Assembly: GCA_965220245.1 (NCBI GenBank)
Contig: CBDCPI010000006.1
Location: 124,001-188,000 of the forward strand
Reading direction: 5' to 3'
Length of the DNA stretch: 64,000 bases
DNA from: CBDCPI01 sp965220245
GTDB lineage: Bacteria > Chloroflexota > Dehalococcoidia > Lucifugimonadales > UBA3495
Part shown: in pieces, positions 17,329-26,135 of the stretch
Position numbering within the stretch: position 1 is the stretch's first letter
How the letters are laid out: each line of letters opens with the position of its first letter
The notes under the pieces: generated by a model
Databases searched by the model: none
Seen by the model: the letters and a program-made list of their open reading frames with translations, nothing else
What the model was told of the DNA's origin: nothing
Position numbers and translations under genes: made by a program

Positions 17329-18096
17329 ATGAGACTGACCGGCAAAACCGCCATGATCACCGGGGCCAGCCGCAACATTGGCCGTGAAGTAGCCCTGACC
17401 TTCGCTCGGGAGGGGGCGGACTTGGTGTTGAACACCCGGGCCAGCCGGGAAGAATTGGAAGCGGTGGCCTCCCAATGCCGCGAGCTTGGCGTAAATACCC
17501 ACACCGTAATCGGGGATGTCTCCGACGCGGGTCGAGTCGCTGCGATGGTGGATGAGGGTATTGCGGCCTTAGGCAAGATTGACGTCTTGGTCAGCAACGT
17601 GGCCATCAGGCCCCACAAGCCGATCACCGAGGTTTCCATCGACGAGTGGCGCCAAGTCATGGAAGTAAATCTCCACTCGGCATTCTATTTGTGCAAGGCG
17701 GTGGTGCCGGGCATGATGGAACGCCGCTCCGGCAGCATCATTGTCATGGGCGGCCAGTCGGCGATTACGGGCCGGCCGGACACCATCGCCGTAACCACGG
17801 CCAAGACCGGGTTGCTGGGGATGGTACGGGCCATCGCGGCCGAGTTGGCGCCCTACAACGTCCGGGCCAATATGGTAAACCCCGGCTCCACTGACACGGA
17901 AAGGCGCAGCCCGGAATGGTACCCGGAGTTTCAGGAGGTGGCCCGGGGATCGAGCGAACACTTGAAGGCGCTGCCAATGGGCCGCCAAGCCACGGTCCAA
18001 GACATTGCCAGTGCCTGTTTGTTCTTTGCCTCTGATGAATCGGCCTATATCACCGGCGACCGTCTCAACGTAATCGGCGGGCGCTACATTGTTTAG
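17329..18096 (+). CDS. SDR family oxidoreductase lacking the catalytic tyrosine
   Basis: About 255 residues from ATG 17329 (GGGGAGAAG upstream). Rossmann dinucleotide motif TGASRNIGREVAL, VSNVAIRP in place of NNAG, then GSIIVMGGQSA with the usual serine. At the YxxxK position the sequence is VTTAK: lysine is kept, tyrosine is valine. The rest, NVRANMVNPGSTDT and ITGDRLNVIGG, is classical SDR. It may bind NAD(P)H but work by altered chemistry. Flanked by MITEs upstream and a convergent ROK kinase downstream; the substrate is unknown. Confidence 0.85.
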   Translation: MRLTGKTAMITGASRNIGREVALTFAREGADLVLNTRASREELEAVASQCRELGVNTHTVIGDVSDAGRVAAMVDEGIAALGKIDVLVSNVAIRPHKPITEVSIDEWRQVMEVNLHSAFYLCKAVVPGMMERRSGSIIVMGGQSAITGRPDTIAVTTAKTGLLGMVRAIAAELAPYNVRANMVNPGSTDTERRSPEWYPEFQEVARGSSEHLKALPMGRQATVQDIASACLFFASDESAYITGDRLNVIGGRYIV

Positions 18097-18132
18097 GGCC
18101 CAGGGTTTAGGGCCCGGGTTCAGTTCCCGGCT

Positions 18133-19137
18133 TTAGCCTTTTTCCGCCGCCTCCCAGGCCAAGGCGGCGGCGCCCGCCATCCCGGCACGGTCTCCCAGCT
18201 TGCTGGGCACCAATCGAAAGTCCCGGTGCCCCTCGCTCATTGCCCGCCGCCGCATTAGCTGGTCGATGCGAGGCAGCAGGTCCAAGTCGGTCAGCCCTAC
18301 GGTCACGCCGCCGCCCAAGACCACCAAGTCCGGGTTGAAGACATGCAGTCCGTTGGTGAGTCCTACGGCGAGAGCGTCTACCACTTCATCCACCAGAGTC
18401 AAGGCCAAGGGGTCACCGGATGCGGCGGCCTGGAAAACCAACTCCGACGTAATGGCCCCAGGTTCCATGCCGGCAAGAGTGGATCCCTCCGCACCGGGCG
18501 CCGCCGCCTTGGCCCGGGCAGTCCGGGCAATGCCGCCTCCTGAAGCCAAGGCTTCCAAGCATCCCCGGTTGCCGCACTGGCACCACGGGGCCGATTCGCT
18601 GCGGTCAATGACCATGTGCCCAATTTCCGCCGCCAGCCCGTTGGCGCCCAAGAAAACCCGTTCTTGGTCCACCACACCCCCGCCGATGCCGGTGCTTACG
18701 GTAATGTAGAGCAGGGTCTTGGACGGCGCTCCTTGGCGGGAGGCATCCCGCCCGGCGCCGAAGTAGAATTCGCCAAGGGCGGCCAGGTTGGCGTCGTTGC
18801 CGACCCTCACCGGATACCCGGTCATCCGCTCCCAGCGTTCCTTCAGGGAAACTCCGTCCAGAGCCTTCAGGTTTGGAGGGTCCAACAGGGTCCCCGTCGC
18901 CGCGTCCACCGGTCCGGCCGCGGCCACGCCGACGCCTGCAATGCTGCGCCCCTCGCACTGCTCGATGGCTGCCCGCAGTATCCTATCGGCGGACTCCAAC
19001 AACGATGCTTGGGTTGGTTCATTAGGGTTAGTCACCCGGGAACGCCACTGGTCTTCGCCACTACGGTCAATCACCGACACCCGGACCCAAGTGCCTCCCC
19101 AGTCCATGGCGACTACGACGGGGGCGATGCTACTCAT
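18133..19137 (-). CDS. ROK family sugar kinase (glucokinase-like)
   Basis: 334 residues. ATP phosphate loop AMDWGGTWVRVSV, sugar-binding VRVGNDANLAALGEFYFGAG, ITVSTGIGGGVV, EIGHMVID, and the ROK zinc signature CQCGNRGCLEALASGGGIA; the end has VVLGGGV. Phosphorylation of glucose or a related sugar, or of N-acetylmannosamine, is expected; specificity cannot be read here. The gene has GGAAGT-type Shine-Dalgarno material before ATG 19137 and converges with the SDR gene. Confidence 0.9.
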   Translation of the reverse strand: MSSIAPVVVAMDWGGTWVRVSVIDRSGEDQWRSRVTNPNEPTQASLLESADRILRAAIEQCEGRSIAGVGVAAAGPVDAATGTLLDPPNLKALDGVSLKERWERMTGYPVRVGNDANLAALGEFYFGAGRDASRQGAPSKTLLYITVSTGIGGGVVDQERVFLGANGLAAEIGHMVIDRSESAPWCQCGNRGCLEALASGGGIARTARAKAAAPGAEGSTLAGMEPGAITSELVFQAAASGDPLALTLVDEVVDALAVGLTNGLHVFNPDLVVLGGGVTVGLTDLDLLPRIDQLMRRRAMSEGHRDFRLVPSKLGDRAGMAGAAALAWEAAEKG

Positions 19138-19179
19138 GGGAATTATGTGCGGAAGTAAACCGGGCCATCTACTAACCCC

Positions 19180-19530
19180 CTATTTGAGCAAGGGCTCCAG
19201 TTTATCCAGAAACCGGCCCACTTCCCGAAGCCCATCTTCAACCATCGCACTGGGCAACCAGTCCTCGTAGATATTAACGTGTGAGCTACTGGCAACATGA
19301 AACAGGGCAGCTATGTCCCGGTCGCCGGTCTCCCCGGCCAATCTGTCCACAATTTGATAAAGCCCCCCGTGATTATTATGTTGCCAGCCTCGTTGCGCAG
19401 CCACGGCCTTGACGATTTGAGCTGCCGCGCCCCAGCCTTTTTCGGAAGCTTGCCGTGTATCGCCTATAGCCAACTCTTCGTTCGCTTGGGCCAACAACCT
19501 GCTGGCGCGCTGATAAGTCTGCGCTTGCAT
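19180..19530 (-). CDS. PaREP1/HEPN-like domain protein
   Basis: 116 residues, all helical. Blocks: YQRASRLLAQANEELAIGDTRQASEKGWGAAAQIVKAVA, HNNHGGLYQIVDRL, ALFHVASSSHVNIYEDWL, VGRFLDKLEPL. This matches the PaREP1/PaREP8-type helical family, related to HEPN proteins that often pair with nucleotidyltransferases, though no partner is adjacent. It has the same domain as the dead gene at 8024-8416. An IS (copy 2) lies 65 bases upstream of its start and may have separated it from its promoter. Confidence 0.65.
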   Translation of the reverse strand: MQAQTYQRASRLLAQANEELAIGDTRQASEKGWGAAAQIVKAVAAQRGWQHNNHGGLYQIVDRLAGETGDRDIAALFHVASSSHVNIYEDWLPSAMVEDGLREVGRFLDKLEPLLK

Positions 19531-19594
19531 TATGTACTCCCGGCCCAGTTAATATTTTTGAGTGTAACTATACACCCAACTTTTCAGTAAGTAA

Positions 19595-20716
19595 CTGATG
19601 TTACGCAGCCTTAAGGAGTTGGAGTTCATTGAAAGCATGGCGAATGGACTGGAGATAGAGCCGGGCTCTCAAGGCAAAGTGGTTCACTCCGTGCTTCAAC
19701 CGGAGTCCTTCCAACCGGAAGGCCGCATAGATGGACATGAAACAGTGGTTGCTCTGGGTGCGCTCCGTCCGGGTAGGCGACTTGGCCAGGGCGGCATTGG
19801 ACTTGAGCGTCTTATGAAAGGTCTCCACTTTCCACCGTTTCTGGCAGATCCCGCAGATGGTTGGTCCATCACAGTCCAGATCGCTTGAGGCCAGATACAA
19901 TGTCCCGGTGCTGCCATCCTTGTTTGTAAAGACCTGGCGAACGAGTTGGACCGGAAAATCCAACCCCCTCAGCCAGCACTGCACCGCTTGGTGTTCCGGC
20001 AACTCCAGCGAGTCTATGCGGGAGAAGTTGCCCTGAAGTTTCCCTTCATAGCTCAGTGCTGCCGTCCGGTTCGGCTTGAGTGCAACAACGAAATGCCGGT
20101 CCAGTTCCTGGCGTATGAAATCCAGGTTCTCCTTGGCGGCAAACCAGCTGTCAGCCAGCACGTAGCGGTATTGCAACTGATTGCGCTGGCAGACTCGCAG
20201 CATCCGGCGCATGAGTTCGTTCTTGGTGACCTCGCTCTTGCGCTTGAGCCTGCCGGTCTTCTCATCGTGGTACACCAGCGGCTTTCGGACCAGTTCGTAG
20301 GCCACGGGAACCGCTGCATCCCCGGCGTAGTACACGCAGTTGAGCAGGTTGATCCCCTTGACGGAACGGTTCTTGCTATGGTCGAAATGCCAGCTAATCA
20401 GTTCGTTCTCGTCCGTATAGGGCTTTTCCTCGATGGTGTCATCGAAGATCAGCGCCCCGTCCGGGTCTTCGATGGCGCGCACCATTGGCTTGACCTGTTG
20501 CCACAGGGTTTTGGAGTCATAGTCTGCCCTAGATAGAAAGCGCGTTACCTGGTCATGGCTGACCGCCCCTTCCACTGTGGATGACAACCCGTGTGGATGA
20601 CAACCCGGTGGCGGTGGTGGCGCCAAAGGAACTCAACAGGTAATCGGTGTACAGTTCTAACATCTGTTTATCCATAGATGTAATCTATCATTTCCTATTC
20701 TTCTGCGTAACATCAG
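19595..20716 (-). mobile_element. IS4-like insertion sequence, copy 2
   Basis: Perfect inverted ends CTGATGTTACGCA and TGCGTAACATCAG, 1122 bp; identity with the 8444 copy is near total in the transposase. Flanking octamers (gtaagtaa left, ttattgat right) differ, so no target duplication is visible: recombination or later rearrangement after insertion is likely. Confidence 0.88.
19601..20626 (-). CDS. DDE transposase of IS copy 2 (5' end frameshifted)
   Basis: 341 residues, differing from copy 1 at only a few positions (for example RLKRKSEV instead of RLKCKSEV, and the second residue). Same IS4-like catalytic blocks. It lacks the 14-bp duplication of copy 1 but shares the 16-bp tandem duplication, so the upstream ATG reading MDKQMLELYTDYLLSSFGAT again runs out of frame; only the TTG at 20626 gives the long product. 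Confidence 0.85.
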   Translation of the reverse strand: MAPPPPPGCHPHGLSSTVEGAVSHDQVTRFLSRADYDSKTLWQQVKPMVRAIEDPDGALIFDDTIEEKPYTDENELISWHFDHSKNRSVKGINLLNCVYYAGDAAVPVAYELVRKPLVYHDEKTGRLKRKSEVTKNELMRRMLRVCQRNQLQYRYVLADSWFAAKENLDFIRQELDRHFVVALKPNRTAALSYEGKLQGNFSRIDSLELPEHQAVQCWLRGLDFPVQLVRQVFTNKDGSTGTLYLASSDLDCDGPTICGICQKRWKVETFHKTLKSNAALAKSPTRTERTQSNHCFMSIYAAFRLEGLRLKHGVNHFALRARLYLQSIRHAFNELQLLKAA

Positions 20717-20746
20717 TTATTGATTTACAGAGACGTGAATGAATTA

Positions 20747-21759
20747 CTAAACATAACCTACTTCCCGAACGCAGGAGCGCAGCACCTCAGGCTTGTTCAA
20801 CAGCCGCTTTGCGGCGGCCCAGAACTCGCTGAGCAACTGCCCCAGGTCAGCGCAAATCACGTTCCTCAATTCCACCCGCTTCAGGTAGCGCCAGACCCCT
20901 TCGTCCGGGTTCAATTCCGGGGCGTACCCGGGCAACCGCTCAAGCTGGATACGGCTGGCCGCCCCCTGAGCCAGCCACTCTTTGACTGCCTGGCTGCGGT
21001 GGATGGGCGCCCCGTCCCAGATCACCAGAAGTTTGCCCGGTATCTCCTCAAGCAACTGCTCCAAGAACCTGATGGCGTCCGGCCCTTTGTAAGAATGGTC
21101 CTGCACCGCCAGGTAAAGTTCTCCGGTCATGCTGATGGCGCTGATAGCGCTCAGATGGTCATAGCTCAGCTTGCGCCGGATTACTGGCGTCCGGGCAATC
21201 GGAGCCCAGGTCCGCAGCAAGGCGGGCAGCAGGTAAAACCCCGATTCGTCGGCCCACAAGACGGTTCTTCCTTCGGCTACGGCCTTTTTTTGAGCTCGGC
21301 GAAGCGCCTCTCACGCCAGTCCCGGATAGCGTCCTCGTCGCGTTGGGCGGCGCGGAGGGCCGGCTTTTGCCGGCTCCAGCCGCAACCCTTCAAAAGCCGG
21401 CCCACCTGGGAAGGGTCGTATGCGGCGCCGAACTCCCTCTGGATGACCTGGGCAATCCGCCGCCGGGTCCAGATTTCCCCGGAGAACCCGAAGGCCGAAA
21501 GCCCCCGGGCTAGCAACCTGGGGAGTTGGGCAAGTTGCGTACCGCTCAGTTTGGGCAGCCCTCCGGGAGGCTTGCGGCGGCGCAAGGCTGGGGCGCCTCC
21601 CTGGCGGGCTTTGCCGACCCACTGGCTCACCGCCCCCCGGGTGACTCCCAGAGCCTCAGCCACGTCGGTCTGTTTCCAGCCTTTCCGGACCAGTTCCCAG
21701 GCCCGGAGCCGGCGAGCTTCCTTCCATACCCTTGACTGTTCAACATTCGCGCTATTCAT
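20747..21759 (-). CDS. IS630-family transposase in two frames joined at an A7 slippery run
   Basis: The first frame (21759-21277) has HTH segments WELVRKGWKQTDVAEALGVTRGAVSQWVGKARQGG and a second winged helix (GFSGEIWTRRRIAQVIQREFG). The second frame (from about 21285 to 20747) has the DDE core: LWADESGFYLLP, VIWDGAPIHRS, LERLPGYAPELNPDEGVW. The join is CTC AAAAAAA GGCC on the minus strand; a -1 slip gives LKKKAVAEGRTVLWADE, an uninterrupted product. IS630-group elements are known to use such slippage, so this may be a functional frameshift rather than damage. The terminal repeats are not clear. Confidence 0.85.
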
Positions 21760-21781
21760 GGGGCCGATTATCGCACAAGTC

Positions 21782-22838
21782 CACTTAAACGCTTGGTGTG
21801 AATTGTAGAACCGTCATTTGATGAGGAAGGCGCCCATAGCCGATAGTTAGCTTCTAACCCGTCAAGAAAGAGGCTAAGCTATGGTGGATACGGACACCTT
21901 CCTCACGGCACTCTACGTTATGGCCGATGACTTTTGCAAATCCCGGCTCCCGGTCCGTTGCCCTACCGGCCCCAAGCCTTCCCTGACCGGCAGCGAGGTG
22001 GTTACCCTGGTTGTCTTCAGCCAGTGGGCCCGCTTCCGCAGTGAAAGGGACTTCTACCGTTACGCCGTAAGCCGCCTGCGCCCAGCTTTCCCCACTCTCC
22101 CCCGCCGCAGCCAGTTCAACCGGCTGACCCGGCGCTGTTACAGCACCCTGGCTGCTTTCTCCCGCCACCTGACGGACCTGCTGCAAGGACAGCATTGCCT
22201 CTGCGAAGCCTTGGACAGTTCCGGCGTTCCCACCAGATCCGCCAAACGCCGCGGCGCTGGCTGGTTGCCCGGGCAGGCTGATATTGGCTGGAGCAACCGT
22301 CTGGGCTGGTATGCGGGCTTCCGGTTGCTGCTTTCCGTCAACCCCCAGGGCGTCATCACCGGCTTCAGCTTTGGAGCAGCCAGCGTCAAGGACCAGACTC
22401 TGGCCGGGGACTTCTTCGCCTTCCGGCATACTCCCCATCCCAGGCTGCCCACCCTGGGAGCACCGGCGCGGGGCTGGTATGTGGCGGACAAAGGTTTTGA
22501 GGGACGGGAGTTGCGCCGGCGGTGGCAGGACTGCCATGACGCCCGGATAATCTCTCCGCCCAAGCGCAACAGCACGAACCCCTGGCCCAAGAGATTGCGC
22601 CAGTGGCTGGCCGGGATACGCCAGATAGTGGAGACGGTCTTCGGCAGGCTGCATCATGACTTCGGGTTGGAACGAGAGCGTCCGCATCAACTGGAGGGCT
22701 TTCAAACCAGGCTGGCGGCCAGAGTCGTCCTGCATAATTTCTGCATCTGGTTGAACCGGCAACTGGGCCGCCCGTCCCTGGCCTTTGCCGACTTGCTGGG
22801 TTGGTAGCGCCACTTATTTCACACCAAGCGTTTAAGTG
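21782..22838 (+). mobile_element. IS982-like insertion sequence
   Basis: 21-bp perfect terminal inverted repeats CACTTAAACGCTTGGTGTGAA (21782-21802) and its complement (22818-22838) enclose one transposase gene; 1057 bp is normal for IS982. No target duplication is evident. Confidence 0.85.
21881..22807 (+). CDS. IS982-family transposase
   Basis: 308 residues, intact. MVDTDTFLTALYVMADDF at the start, SLTGSEVVTLVVFSQWARF, LDSSGVPTRSAKRR (first Asp), GWYVADKGFEGRELRR (second Asp), and RQIVETVFGRLHHDFGLER (Glu), the DDE triad with IS982-type spacing. GAAAGAGGCTAAGCT precedes the ATG. The ORF fills the element. Confidence 0.88.
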   Translation: MVDTDTFLTALYVMADDFCKSRLPVRCPTGPKPSLTGSEVVTLVVFSQWARFRSERDFYRYAVSRLRPAFPTLPRRSQFNRLTRRCYSTLAAFSRHLTDLLQGQHCLCEALDSSGVPTRSAKRRGAGWLPGQADIGWSNRLGWYAGFRLLLSVNPQGVITGFSFGAASVKDQTLAGDFFAFRHTPHPRLPTLGAPARGWYVADKGFEGRELRRRWQDCHDARIISPPKRNSTNPWPKRLRQWLAGIRQIVETVFGRLHHDFGLERERPHQLEGFQTRLAARVVLHNFCIWLNRQLGRPSLAFADLLGW

Positions 22839-22891
22839 TTTAGTAATCCATTCACGTATCAGTAGTAGCCGCGGCTTGAGGGCTTCGGTCC

Positions 22892-23242
22892 TTATGACTC
22901 CAGCCCAACAACGTTAAGGCCAGAGACCTCATCCACCGGAGAGACAAATACTTTGCCGTCCCCGTAATTGTTGGTGCAGTTCACCCGGATGATGGCGGCG
23001 GCCAGCGCCTCCGCTTGTCCGCTCTCGATGACCCAGCTAGCCATCCGCTTGGGTAAAAACTGCATTCCTCCTTCTTCACCACCCGATAGTGGCCTGAGGT
23101 ATCTTAGGCCCCGTTGCTGTCCCCGGCCCAAGACTCGCCAATGCACCAGTTCTTGGGCTCCCAAGGCATCAGCGGCCTCGCGAGTGTCCAGCCATTTGTC
23201 CGGTCGAATGAAGGCAGTGACCTCTTTGAAGGTAGTCATCAT
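22892..23242 (-). CDS. P-II family nitrogen regulatory protein
   Basis: About 116 residues from tandem ATGs (23242/23239) preceded by GGGGGAG. TFKEVTAFIRPDKW, VLGRGQQRGLRYLRPLSGG in the T-loop region, GMQFLPKRMASWVIES, then AAAIIRVNCTNNYGDGKVFVSPVDEV, the conserved P-II end that binds ATP and 2-oxoglutarate. The T loop has Tyr in RYLRP but differs from GlnB/GlnK; the set of features is nearest NifI/anaerobe-type P-II. Normally these sense nitrogen status and act on a partner by contact. No amtB or glnA is adjacent. The longer ORF to 23473 has an unsupported N terminus. Confidence 0.82.
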   Translation of the reverse strand: MMTTFKEVTAFIRPDKWLDTREAADALGAQELVHWRVLGRGQQRGLRYLRPLSGGEEGGMQFLPKRMASWVIESGQAEALAAAIIRVNCTNNYGDGKVFVSPVDEVSGLNVVGLES

Positions 23243-23521
23243 GAGTTCAAGCTCTCCCCCGCGCTGTTTGGTCCCGCTGACTCCCCGGATAGGGAGACTG
23301 CACTCGCAGAGTAAACCAGGTTTTTTTCCGACAAATGACCAACAAGTAACCGATGAGGAAATTCCATGTAAACGTAGTGTAACGGGCCGAGATTCCGCAG
23401 CGGACGCGATACGGCGCGGGGTGATCAGAGGAAGTATCGGGGAACTGCATTGCCTGGGATGCGTAGAGGGCACAAACGCGGAACGGTGGGAGTCAATCAG
23501 GGGACAAGAAGGAACGAGCGG

Positions 23522-24199
23522 TTAAGCGTCAATAAGACCGTATCCAACGTTGGACACGGTCCTGATGTGGGTGTTGCCCTGTAGTCCGAGCTTTTGCCGG
23601 AGCCGGCGGATGTGTACGTCCACCGTCCGGGTGCCGCCAAAACTGTCCACACCCCAAACACTCGATAGCAGTTGGTCCCGGGTGAAGATCCGGCCGGGAT
23701 TTTCCATCAGGAACTTGAGCAGTTGAAACTCCATCCAGGCTAGATTTACCCTTTTTCCCTCTACCCGGACCTCGTAGCTGACCGTGTCCAGGGTAATGTT
23801 GCCAAGCCGCAGTAGACGGTGGGGTACATCGGGCCGTTTGCTACGAACTAACCGGCACAGGCGCTTTTCCACTTCCGCCGCTGAGTAGGGGACCAATACG
23901 AAGTCATCGGCGTTCTCGTACAATTCCTGGGTCTCCAGGCCCTCGTGGTCGATGCACAGCAGGACGGGTGGCCAAGACGATTGCTCCCAAATTGAGTCAT
24001 GCAACAGCCGTAGACCAAGGTTCTCGGGGTCCATCCTCACCATAATCGCTGACGGGCGCGCCTGGGACACCGCTTCTTCGACCTGTCCAACGACCGGACC
24101 CACAAACTCCACGACTCCGCGGTCGGAGAGAGACGCAAAGGCTGGCTCTAGGCACTCCCAATGCTCACCCAACAGTATGACTCTGATGGCCGATTTCAT
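23522..24199 (-). CDS. GlnR-like atypical OmpR-family regulator
   Basis: 225 residues. The C-terminal 100 form a winged helix (LRLGNITLDTVSYEVRVEGKRVNLAWMEFQLLKFLMENPGRI is split over the wing; then RDQLLSSVWG, RTVDVHIRRLRQKLG). The N terminus is a receiver-like fold without the acidic pair of the phosphorylation site (VILLGEHWE) and without the conserved Lys (VPYSAAEV). No histidine kinase is nearby. This is the layout of GlnR-type orphan regulators, and a P-II gene is the next gene on the same strand, so nitrogen control is a reasonable inference, not shown. Confidence 0.8.
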   Translation of the reverse strand: MKSAIRVILLGEHWECLEPAFASLSDRGVVEFVGPVVGQVEEAVSQARPSAIMVRMDPENLGLRLLHDSIWEQSSWPPVLLCIDHEGLETQELYENADDFVLVPYSAAEVEKRLCRLVRSKRPDVPHRLLRLGNITLDTVSYEVRVEGKRVNLAWMEFQLLKFLMENPGRIFTRDQLLSSVWGVDSFGGTRTVDVHIRRLRQKLGLQGNTHIRTVSNVGYGLIDA

Positions 24200-24554
24200 G
24201 GCGCTTTCGTCACGAGCCGCTATAGGCGGCTAGGGAATCTGTCGGCCGCCGGGTACTACGGTAGCCTAGTGGTAGAAATAGCGGGTCCCAATTGTGAATA
24301 TTGCCAGACCGATATTTCTTACCGGTTACCACCAGGTAAACAAAGTGTTACGATATTCGACGCTATTTCTACCCGGCCAAGAATAGTACCGGACTGCGGT
24401 TGCAAATTAGCCCTTATTCGTTAAGTTCCGGACGGCGAATTTTTTATGCTCTAACCGCCCGACGGTGATACAATACGGCGCCAGTTGCTCAAAACAGGGT
24501 TTCTATATCGGCATCTTTTGCCAGCAGTGCTCCGGATGGTAATGGATAGGGCCA
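24200..24554. promoter_or_regulatory. intergenic region between divergent regulator and exporter genes
   Basis: No gene seen. It must hold the promoters of both flanking genes. GATACAAT at about 24467-24474 is a plausible -10 box for the exporter. Small facing repeats (gtagcctagtggtagaaatagcg) occur near 24260 but I cannot assign a function. Confidence 0.4.
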
Positions 24555-26135
24555 ATGGCTGCACTCCGTAACGCAAGCGGCCTCTCTTACAAATGGCGCG
24601 TCCTAATCGTGGTGATCGCTGGCACCTTCATGGTGCTCTTGGACACCACGGTGGTGAACGTCGCGCTGCCCACGATCATGATCGAATTCAACGCCGGCTT
24701 GGACCGAGGGCAGCTAGTAATATCCATGTACCTCCTGGCCTTGGCGCTGGTGATACCTACTACCGGGTACTTCAGCGAACGGTTTGGGACCAGGCGGGTC
24801 TACAGTCTTTCCATAGTTGGCTTCACCCTAGGGTCCGCCCTTTGCGGGATGGCTTGGGACATCAACTCTCTCATCCTCTTCCGGGCCGTCACCGGATTGG
24901 CAGGCGGCATTACGATGCCCTTGGGGCTGGCGTTAATCTTCCGCACTGTCCCGCGGCGGGAGCAGGGCTTCATCATCTCCCTCGCCGCCATACCCATGCT
25001 TCTGGCGCCCATCTTTGGTCCCATTCTGAGCGGTTATTTGGTAGAAACCGCCAGTTGGCGGTGGGTCTTCTTCGTCAATGTGCCCATTGGCATCATGGGC
25101 TTCATCTTGGCCACCAGGATGCTTCGGGAGACGGAAAAGACGGAGTCGCTTCCTTTCGACTATAAGGGATTCATTCTGGCGGGCATCGGGTTCTGCACCG
25201 CGCTATTTGCCCTGACCAAGGTGACTGAGGATGGCTGGACCTCGAGCACGGTCTTGGTCATGTTTGCGGTATCGGGAATTTCGCTGGCCTTGTGGGTGCT
25301 GGTCGAGCTAGAGGAGAAAGCGCCTCTGCTGGACCTGAGGGTCTTCCTCAACACCACTTACACTCAGGCGGCAATCATATATTTCATTTCGATGCTGATC
25401 CTCAGCATCGTGCTGTTCCTGTTGCCCCTGTTCCTGCAAAACGTGCGCGGGCTAACTCCCATTCAAACGGGAATCCTGCTCATGCCGGAAGCGGTGGCCA
25501 TGGCGCTGGTCTTGCCCCTCACCGGAAGGCTATACGATATGTTGGGCCCCCGCCCCTTGATAGTCCCGGGCCTTCTCGGCTTAGCCTACTCCATGTATAA
25601 ATTGCACAGCCTAGACGTAACCACCAGCGACAGCGATCTGGTCGTCCTGCTGGTAATCCGAGGTGTCAGCATCGCCTTGATGGCGCTGCCCGCCTTCACC
25701 CTGGCCCTCAGCGTGTTCTCCGCCGAGGAGGTGGCCCGGGCGTCGGCCCTTACCGAGGTACTGCGCCAGATGTTCCCGGCTTTCGGTACGGCGTTCTTCG
25801 CCACCATGTTGCAAACACGCCACGAGTTCCACTTCAGCACTTTGGCGCAGACGGTCACCCCCGACTCCTTGGTTACCATGCAGGCCATCTCCCGGTTGAA
25901 GGAGGCGGTAGGACAGTTCGGCGCGTCCAACTTCGTGGCGGGCCAGACTGCGGTGCAAATGCTGGATGGCATGGTCCAGCTTCAAGCCGCGGTGAAGGCT
26001 TTTGGTGATGTATTCTTTGTGATCGCCATCCTAGCGGTGGCGGCCCTGGTGCCCACAATATTCCTGCGCCGCCCCAAGTTTGAGGAAGAGGGCGAACTTG
26101 CCCCGGTAACGGCTGCTGCGGAGCCCGCTGACTAA
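24555..26135 (+). CDS. MFS transporter, DHA2 (EmrB/QacA) drug:H+ antiporter type
   Basis: 526 residues with about 14 hydrophobic segments. Motif D-like LLDTTVVNVALPTI in TM1, motif A GYFSERFGTRRVYSL after TM2, RAVTGLAGGITMPLGLAL (motif B region), and GPILSGYLVETASWRWVFFVNVPIG (motif C) in TM5-6. Such proteins export hydrophobic compounds or fatty-acid-like substrates using the proton gradient. No HlyD-type adaptor is next to it, as expected for a bacterium without a classic outer membrane. Substrate unknown. Confidence 0.92.
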   Translation: MAALRNASGLSYKWRVLIVVIAGTFMVLLDTTVVNVALPTIMIEFNAGLDRGQLVISMYLLALALVIPTTGYFSERFGTRRVYSLSIVGFTLGSALCGMAWDINSLILFRAVTGLAGGITMPLGLALIFRTVPRREQGFIISLAAIPMLLAPIFGPILSGYLVETASWRWVFFVNVPIGIMGFILATRMLRETEKTESLPFDYKGFILAGIGFCTALFALTKVTEDGWTSSTVLVMFAVSGISLALWVLVELEEKAPLLDLRVFLNTTYTQAAIIYFISMLILSIVLFLLPLFLQNVRGLTPIQTGILLMPEAVAMALVLPLTGRLYDMLGPRPLIVPGLLGLAYSMYKLHSLDVTTSDSDLVVLLVIRGVSIALMALPAFTLALSVFSAEEVARASALTEVLRQMFPAFGTAFFATMLQTRHEFHFSTLAQTVTPDSLVTMQAISRLKEAVGQFGASNFVAGQTAVQMLDGMVQLQAAVKAFGDVFFVIAILAVAALVPTIFLRRPKFEEEGELAPVTAAAEPAD

